This document shows positions 1 through 5,643 of a DNA stretch of 5,643 nucleotides, piece after piece (position 1 is the first letter of the stretch; every line of letters starts with the position of its first letter). Under the pieces are notes generated by a model. That model searched no databases. It was not told the origin of the DNA and worked only from the letters and a program-made list of their open reading frames with translations. The position numbers and the translations under genes are program-made. Source of the DNA: Solirubrobacteraceae bacterium (GTDB taxonomy: Bacteria; Actinomycetota; Thermoleophilia; Solirubrobacterales; Solirubrobacteraceae); contig JAICJK010000195.1 of assembly GCA_025928415.1 (NCBI GenBank), positions 1-5,643 on the forward strand, read 5' to 3'.

Positions 1-90
1 ACCGGCGCGACGCTCGACGCCTGCGCCCGGGCGCTGCGGGCCGCGGGCAGCACGCAGGTCGCCGCTGTGGCCTGGGCGCGCGCGGTCTGA
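1..90 (+). CDS. ComF-family phosphoribosyltransferase, C-terminal end (partial)
   Basis: Frame 1 is open from the window edge to a TGA at 88-90 and gives 29 residues starting TGATLDACARALRAAG and ending VAAVAWARAV. The TGATL piece is the end of the PRPP-binding loop (usually DDVxTTGATL) of type I phosphoribosyltransferases. The following helix (ACARALRAAG) and the final VAAVAxAR strand are how ComF/GntX-like proteins usually finish. ComF proteins are cytoplasmic and linked to DNA uptake in competent bacteria; their exact reaction is poorly known. The position just upstream of hpf and secA supports the family call, because comF, hpf and secA are neighbours in both Bacillus and Mycobacterium. 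Only the tail is visible, so the active site and the zinc-finger N-terminus cannot be checked; another type I phosphoribosyltransferase remains possible. Confidence 0.72.
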   Translation, partial: TGATLDACARALRAAGSTQVAAVAWARAV

Positions 91-108
91 CCGTGCCCCG
101 GCGGTCTG

Positions 109-137
109 TTGAGGGACGTCCGCGCCCGGCGTAGCAT
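109..137 (+). promoter_or_regulatory. Candidate sigma-70-type promoter for hpf
   Basis: TTGAGG at 109-114 (4 of 6 to TTGACA) and TAGCAT at 132-137 (4 of 6 to TATAAT) are separated by exactly 17 nt. Transcription would start near 144 and leave a leader of about 30 nt carrying the Shine-Dalgarno at 162-166. This is the only region of the 85-nt comF-hpf gap with both boxes at good spacing. It is inferred from sequence alone. Confidence 0.5.
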
Positions 138-161
138 CAGTCGTTCCGCACCCGACAGGAC

Positions 162-166
162 AGGAG
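162..166 (+). promoter_or_regulatory. Shine-Dalgarno of hpf
   Basis: AGGAG lies 9 nt before the ATG at 176. It supports that start codon and contrasts with secA and prfB, which have no comparable site. Confidence 0.7.
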
Positions 167-175
167 TCTGGCCTG

Positions 176-526
176 ATGCAGATCGAGCTCAAGGGTCGCA
201 ACGTCGTCATCAGCGAGGAGTTGCGGGAGCACGTCGCCAAGCGGTTCGAGAAGGTGGGGCGGCAGGTGTCGGAGCTGGCGCGGCTGGAGGTGGAGCTCTC
301 GGAGGAGCGCAACCCGGCCATCGCCGACTGCCACGTGGCCGAGGCCACGCTCTACCTCAAGGGCGTCAAGCTCCGCGCGCGGGACGCCTCCCGCGACCAG
401 CGCCACGCGATCCACCTCTGCGAGCAGGAGCTCAGCCGCCAGGTCAAGCGCCACCGGGACAAGCGGCGCAAGCGCCGGGAGGCCCGCGCCGCGGCCGCGG
501 GCGAGGGCGTCTCCGCGGGCCTCTAA
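176..526 (+). CDS. hpf: Ribosome hibernation promoting factor, short form (HPF/RaiA family)
   Basis: This 116-residue cytoplasmic protein should bind the 30S decoding region and silence idle ribosomes in stationary phase or stress. The N-terminus MQIELKGRNVVISEELREHV matches the family start (E. coli HPF: MQLNITGNNVEITEALREFV). The beta strand with EATLYLKG (about 56-63), the helix DQRHAIHLCEQELSRQVKRH (about 74-93) and the basic tail KRHRDKRRKRR (about 91-101) follow the E. coli order, including the C-terminal KHKDK-like segment. The ATG has a clear AGGAG. The protein stops after the tail: the C-terminal dimerisation domain of long HPF, usual in Firmicutes and many Actinobacteria, is absent, and the 75 nt downstream hold a hairpin rather than a remnant of it. 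The gene sits between comF and secA, as in Bacillus and Mycobacterium. It has its own likely promoter and terminator, so it can be expressed apart from secA. Confidence 0.93.
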   Translation: MQIELKGRNVVISEELREHVAKRFEKVGRQVSELARLEVELSEERNPAIADCHVAEATLYLKGVKLRARDASRDQRHAIHLCEQELSRQVKRHRDKRRKRREARAAAAGEGVSAGL

Positions 527-542
527 GCGGTCCCGCGGCCGG

Positions 543-589
543 CCGCCCTGCGCGCCGTCGCTCGGCGGCGCAGGGCGGTTGGTCGTTCT
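543..589 (+). terminator. Probable intrinsic terminator after hpf
   Basis: A near-perfect hairpin spans 543-578. The left arm CCGCCCTGCGCGCCG (543-557) pairs with 563-578 through 15 base pairs interrupted only by an unpaired G at 567, with a TCGCT loop (558-562). The tail TTGGTCGTTCT (579-589) is T-rich for this GC-rich genome but is not a run of pure T. It starts 16 nt after the hpf stop codon, which fits termination of hpf transcription. A weak T tract means partial read-through into secA is plausible. Confidence 0.65.
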
Positions 590-594
590 ACACT
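589..594 (+). promoter_or_regulatory. Candidate -10 box for a leaderless secA transcript
   Basis: TACACT fits the TANNNT form of actinobacterial -10 boxes and ends 7 nt before the secA ATG at 602. Transcription would then begin at or next to the A of the start codon. No good -35 box lies 16-19 nt upstream, because that stretch is the terminator stem. No Shine-Dalgarno is present; the only purines before the ATG are AGG at 596-598, just 3 nt away. Leaderless mRNAs with this geometry are common in Actinobacteria; its use here is inference. Confidence 0.5.
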
Positions 595-601
595 CAGGCC
601 C

Positions 602-3475
<2,874 letters not shown>

Positions 3476-3478
<3 letters not shown>

Positions 3479-3589
3479 GGTCGCGCCGGGCCGCGGGTTG
3501 AGGTCGCGCCGCGCCGCGGGTTGAGGTCGCGCCGCGCCGCGGGTTGAGTTCGCACCGGGCCGCGGGTTGAGTTCGCGCCGGGCCGCGGC
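3476..3589 (+). repeat. Five-copy 23-bp tandem repeat starting on the secA stop codon
   Basis: Units start at 3476, 3499, 3522, 3545 and 3568; the first four are 23 bp and the last is 22 bp. Each begins TGAGGTCGCGCC or TGAGTTCGC(G/A)CC, then has GG or GC, and ends GCCGCGGGT (GC at the end of the last unit). Units 2 and 3 are identical. Unit 1 differs from them at one base. Units 4 and 5 share TGAGTT in place of TGAGGT. The TGA of unit 1 is the secA stop codon. Because 23 is not a multiple of three, the TGAs fall in all three + frames. CGCG/CGCG and GGCCGCG/CGCGCC pairings allow only short, imperfect hairpins. The array fills most of the 165-nt gap before the next gene; the rest (3590-3643) holds CCCCGGGG (3595-3602), the palindrome CCCGGCCGGG (3611-3620) and the start signals of the next gene. 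Confidence 0.93.
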
Positions 3590-3628
3590 TGAGCCCCGGG
3601 GTCGGGCGATCCCGGCCGGGCGGCGTGG

Positions 3629-3634
3629 CAGGAT
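3629..3634 (+). promoter_or_regulatory. Start signal of the membrane GAF gene: AGGA or -10-like CAGGAT
   Basis: AGGA at 3630-3633 lies 10 nt before the ATG at 3644 and could be a weak Shine-Dalgarno. The same bases form CAGGATC, which resembles the TANNNTC boxes ahead of the other three genes and ends 9 nt before the ATG. The sequence does not decide between the two roles. Confidence 0.3.
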
Positions 3635-3643
3635 CGGCGCCTC

Positions 3644-4870
3644 ATGGCGTCGCCGGCCTCCGCCCTCGTCCCCTTCGGCTCCGGTGCCGGCGAGCGGGCC
3701 ACGCGCGCCCGCGCGCTCGCCTTCCTGTTCGCCGCGGGCGGGGTGCTCGTGCTCGTCTCGCTGGCGATCGGCGTCCACGGGCGCGCGGCCGCCGGCGTCG
3801 CGGTGCCCGGCGTCGTCGCCCTGGTCGTCGCCACTGCGCTCGCGCGGGCGGGCGAGGCCGCCGGGCTGCGGGTGCTGCAGGCCGCGGTCGTCGGCGGCTC
3901 GGTCCTCATCACCTCGTGCGTGCTGACCGGGGGCCAGGCGGCCGGGGCCTACGCCGCGCTGTACGTCTGGGTGTCGCTCTACGCGTGGTTCTACTTCGAG
4001 CCCTGGGCGGCCGCGGGGCAGATCGCCCTGGCCGGCGCGGGCTACGCGGGGGCGCTGGCGATCGGCGGCGACGCGCCGGCCCCGGGCGTCCACTGGCTGC
4101 TGGAGGCGGGGACGATCGCGGTCGGCGGCGTCCTGCTCGGGCGCCTGACCCACGCGATCCGGGCCGAGGCCGCGGACCTGGCCGCCGTGGGGCGCCTGGT
4201 GGCGGGCCAGTCCGACCTCGACGCGCTCGCGCAGGAGACGTGCGACGAGCTCCTGCGCTCGGTGGGCGCCGACGTCACGCTGATGCTCGAGCCGCTGCCC
4301 GGCGGCACCGACGAGCTGCGCATCACCGCGCTGGGCGGCTCTGCCGCCGCGGGCCGGGTCTTCAACGCGGAGGGCGTGCGCCGCGGCCTCGAGCGGGCCT
4401 TCCGCACCGCCGCCCCCGTGTGGCTGCGCACCCGGCCGGGCCGGGCGCGCCTCGGGCGGCTGCGGGGCGACGTGCACGGGCTCGCGCAGCCCGTCGTCCG
4501 TGACGGCGTCGCCGCCGGCGTGCTCGCGCTCGCGTGGACGGCGCCGCGGCGCCGGCTCCGCGAGGGCGTGGAGAGCGCGGCGACCCTGTTCGCCGCCGAG
4601 GCCTCGCTGGCCCTGGAGCGCGTGGAGCGCCAGGCGCGCGAGCGCGAGCGCAGCGCCGGGGAGCTCGACGAGGTGATCGTCCGTGGCCTCGTCCTGGCCA
4701 AGCAGGCCCTCCAGCGGGCCGACGAGGCGCAGGCCCTCGAGGCCGTCGACGACACGCTCGGCCGGGCGCGCGGGCTGGTGCGCGACCAGCTGCGCGTGGT
4801 CTCCGCGGCGCGCGGGGGCGCGGACGCCGGCGAGCCGCGGGTGGCCGCCCCGCCGCCCGCGGCCCGCTGA
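3644..4870 (+). CDS. Six-TM membrane protein with GAF-like domain and histidine-less H-box-like tail
   Basis: I do not recognise a named gene. The 408-residue product has six likely membrane segments (about 24-44, 50-68, 75-95, 102-118, 121-141, 151-168). The stretch AGAYAALYVWVSLYAWFYF resembles the membrane sensor part of actinobacterial diguanylate cyclases and kinases. A cytoplasmic region (about 190-325) looks like a GAF domain: SQxDLDALAQETCDELLR-type entry helix, VTLMLEPL strand, LAQPVVRDGVAAGVLALAW strands and a closing helix into ERVERQARERER. The last helix pair (about 337-385) matches the start of histidine-kinase dimerisation domains: ELDEVIVRGLVLAKQAL lines up without gaps with ELHDEIVQGL-type H-boxes, but Asp342 stands where the phospho-accepting His should be. 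No ATP-binding domain (N, G boxes) follows; the protein ends in an Ala/Pro-rich tail. A signalling or scaffold role at the membrane is inferred. The other + frame starting at 3625 is rejected because it lacks any coherent fold pattern. Confidence 0.82.
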   Translation: MASPASALVPFGSGAGERATRARALAFLFAAGGVLVLVSLAIGVHGRAAAGVAVPGVVALVVATALARAGEAAGLRVLQAAVVGGSVLITSCVLTGGQAAGAYAALYVWVSLYAWFYFEPWAAAGQIALAGAGYAGALAIGGDAPAPGVHWLLEAGTIAVGGVLLGRLTHAIRAEAADLAAVGRLVAGQSDLDALAQETCDELLRSVGADVTLMLEPLPGGTDELRITALGGSAAAGRVFNAEGVRRGLERAFRTAAPVWLRTRPGRARLGRLRGDVHGLAQPVVRDGVAAGVLALAWTAPRRRLREGVESAATLFAAEASLALERVERQARERERSAGELDEVIVRGLVLAKQALQRADEAQALEAVDDTLGRARGLVRDQLRVVSAARGGADAGEPRVAAPPPAAR

Positions 4871-4882
4871 GGGGCGGGGTCA

Positions 4883-4912
4883 CGCCCGCCGCGCTGAGCG
4901 CCGGGGCGGGCG
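4883..4912 (+). other. GC-rich hairpin between the membrane GAF gene and prfB
   Basis: CGCCCGCC (4883-4890) pairs with GGCGGGCG (4905-4912). Inside it GCGC (4891-4894) pairs with GCGC (4898-4901) around a TGA loop, with CGG (4902-4904) bulged. An alternative 5-bp stem can form between GGGCG (4872-4876) and CGCCC (4883-4887). There is no T tract after it, so it is at best a weak terminator or a structure protecting the 3' end. It lies directly upstream of the candidate prfB -10 box. Confidence 0.45.
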
Positions 4913-4922
4913 ATGGCTGCGT

Positions 4923-4928
4923 TAACCT
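4923..4928 (+). promoter_or_regulatory. Candidate -10 box for prfB
   Basis: TAACCT fits TANNNT and sits in the only AT-containing stretch of the 68-nt gap (GTTAACCT). It ends 10 nt before the ATG, so transcription would start only a few bases upstream of the start codon. No Shine-Dalgarno is seen between it and the ATG, and no -35 box is seen at the usual distance. Confidence 0.4.
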
Positions 4929-4938
4929 CGAACGCCGC

Positions 4939-5643
4939 ATGTCCACGCCGGCCGGCCAGCTCCCCCTCCCGCAGCGCCTCGCGGCCATCCGCGACGGCCT
5001 CGCGCTGCTGCGCGCGTCCTTCGACCCGGACGCCCTGCGGGCCCGCATCGCCGAGCTCGAGGGGCGGATGCAGGCGCCGGGCTTCTGGGACGACCAGGCC
5101 ACGGCGGCGAAGGTGAGCGCCGAGCACGCGCGCGCCGGGCGCCGGCTGCAGACCTTCGACGCGGTCGCGGCCGACGCGGAGGACCTCGACGGCCTCGCGG
5201 AGCTGGCCGAGGAGGACCCGGAGATCGCCGCCGAGCTCGACGAGCAGCTCGCGGGCGTCGAGGCCCGGCTGGCCGCCCTGGAGGAGGAGCGCCTGTTCTC
5301 CGGCCCCTACGACGCGGGCGACGCGCTGGTCACCGTCAACGCCGGCGCGGGCGGGACCGACGCGCAGGACTGGGCCGAGATGGTCCTGCGCATGGAGATG
5401 CGCTGGGCGGAGTCGCGCGGCTTCGACGTCGAGCTGCTGGAGGCCAGCGAGGGGGAGGAGGCGGGCATCAAGTCGGCCACCTTCCGCGTCGCCGGGGACA
5501 ACGCCTACGGGCTCTTCGGCGCGGAGAAGGGGGTGCACCGGCTGGTGCGGATCTCCCCGTTCGACGCCGCCAGCCGGCGCCAGACCGCGTTCGCCGGGCT
5601 CGAGGTCTCGCCGGTGATCGAGGACGACGGCGAGATCGAGGTC
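4939..5643 (+). CDS. prfB: Peptide chain release factor 2 (RF2), N-terminal 235 residues; truncated by window end
   Basis: RF2 reads UGA and UAA stop codons and triggers peptide release on the ribosome. The visible part contains the N-terminal helical domain (about 1-115, with LEGRMQAPGFWDDQATAAKV), the family hallmark NAGAGGTDAQDWAEMVLRM followed by RWAESRGFDVELLEASEGEEAGIKSA, and VHRLVRISPFDAASRRQTAF. The SPF tripeptide (206-208) is the RF2-specific stop-codon reader; RF1 would have PxT, so this is RF2. The catalytic GGQ loop lies beyond the window. At the place where E. coli prfB has its in-frame UGA frameshift (CTT TGA C, codons 25-26), this gene reads straight through as TCC TTC GAC (S27 F28 D29) with no internal Shine-Dalgarno, so autoregulation by frameshifting is absent. 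The ATG at 4939 gives a normal RF2 N-terminus; the next in-frame ATG would remove 43 residues. In Bacillus prfB directly follows secA. Confidence 0.97.
   Translation, partial: MSTPAGQLPLPQRLAAIRDGLALLRASFDPDALRARIAELEGRMQAPGFWDDQATAAKVSAEHARAGRRLQTFDAVAADAEDLDGLAELAEEDPEIAAELDEQLAGVEARLAALEEERLFSGPYDAGDALVTVNAGAGGTDAQDWAEMVLRMEMRWAESRGFDVELLEASEGEEAGIKSATFRVAGDNAYGLFGAEKGVHRLVRISPFDAASRRQTAFAGLEVSPVIEDDGEIEV

Noticed and set aside
3567..3634. Repeat units as an array of -35 boxes (TTGAGG/TTGAGT) for the GAF gene
   Set aside because: The last TTGAGT is about 56 nt before the -10-like CAGGAT, far beyond the 16-19 nt needed, and the resemblance to the hpf -35 box is only one hexamer.
3625..4503. 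Alternative + frame ATG at 3625 for the gene after secA
   Set aside because: Its product is an Arg/Gly/Ala-rich shadow. The frame from 3644 gives clean membrane segments and a GAF-like fold.
4042..5538. Minus-strand 498-codon open frame across the GAF gene and prfB
   Set aside because: It overlaps prfB, which has unmistakable RF2 motifs on the + strand, and shows no coherent domain.

Overview
The window is a GC-rich (roughly 70% or more G+C), gene-dense bacterial chromosome segment with every gene on the + strand. The products, the strong G/C bias at third codon positions and the -10-like TANNNT boxes close to start codons suggest a high-GC actinobacterium. From general familiarity with these protein variants I would guess the Thermoleophilia/Solirubrobacterales side, but the sequence does not prove this.

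Layout: (1) 1-90, the last 29 codons of a ComF-type phosphoribosyltransferase. (2) 176-526, hpf, a short-form ribosome hibernation factor with its own promoter and Shine-Dalgarno. (3) 543-589, a strong GC hairpin followed by a weak T-rich tail, a probable hpf terminator; the only -10-like box for secA sits in that tail, 7 nt before the secA ATG. (4) 602-3478, secA, a complete preprotein translocase ATPase with a C-terminal zinc-binding SEC-C tail. (5) 3476-3589, a minisatellite of five 23-bp units whose first unit begins on the secA stop codon. (6) 3644-4870, a six-TM plus GAF-like membrane protein ending in a helical segment that resembles a histidine-kinase H-box without the histidine. (7) 4939-5643, the first 235 codons of prfB (release factor 2), cut off by the window end.

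The order comF - hpf - secA - prfB resembles the Bacillus subtilis order (comF region, yvyD/hpf, secA, prfB). The locus is therefore mostly an old housekeeping neighbourhood for translation control and protein export. The unusual part is the secA-prfB junction, where a repeat array and an unrecognised membrane sensor-like gene lie between the two conserved genes. The genes appear to have separate promoters rather than forming one tight operon, with gaps of 68 to 165 nt.

I found no CRISPR array, transposase, tRNA/rRNA or defence system. The very long open frames on the minus strand and in the other + frame are GC-bias shadows of secA and its neighbours. The most distinctive signals are the minisatellite, the degenerate sensor gene, the apparently leaderless secA and the short HPF.
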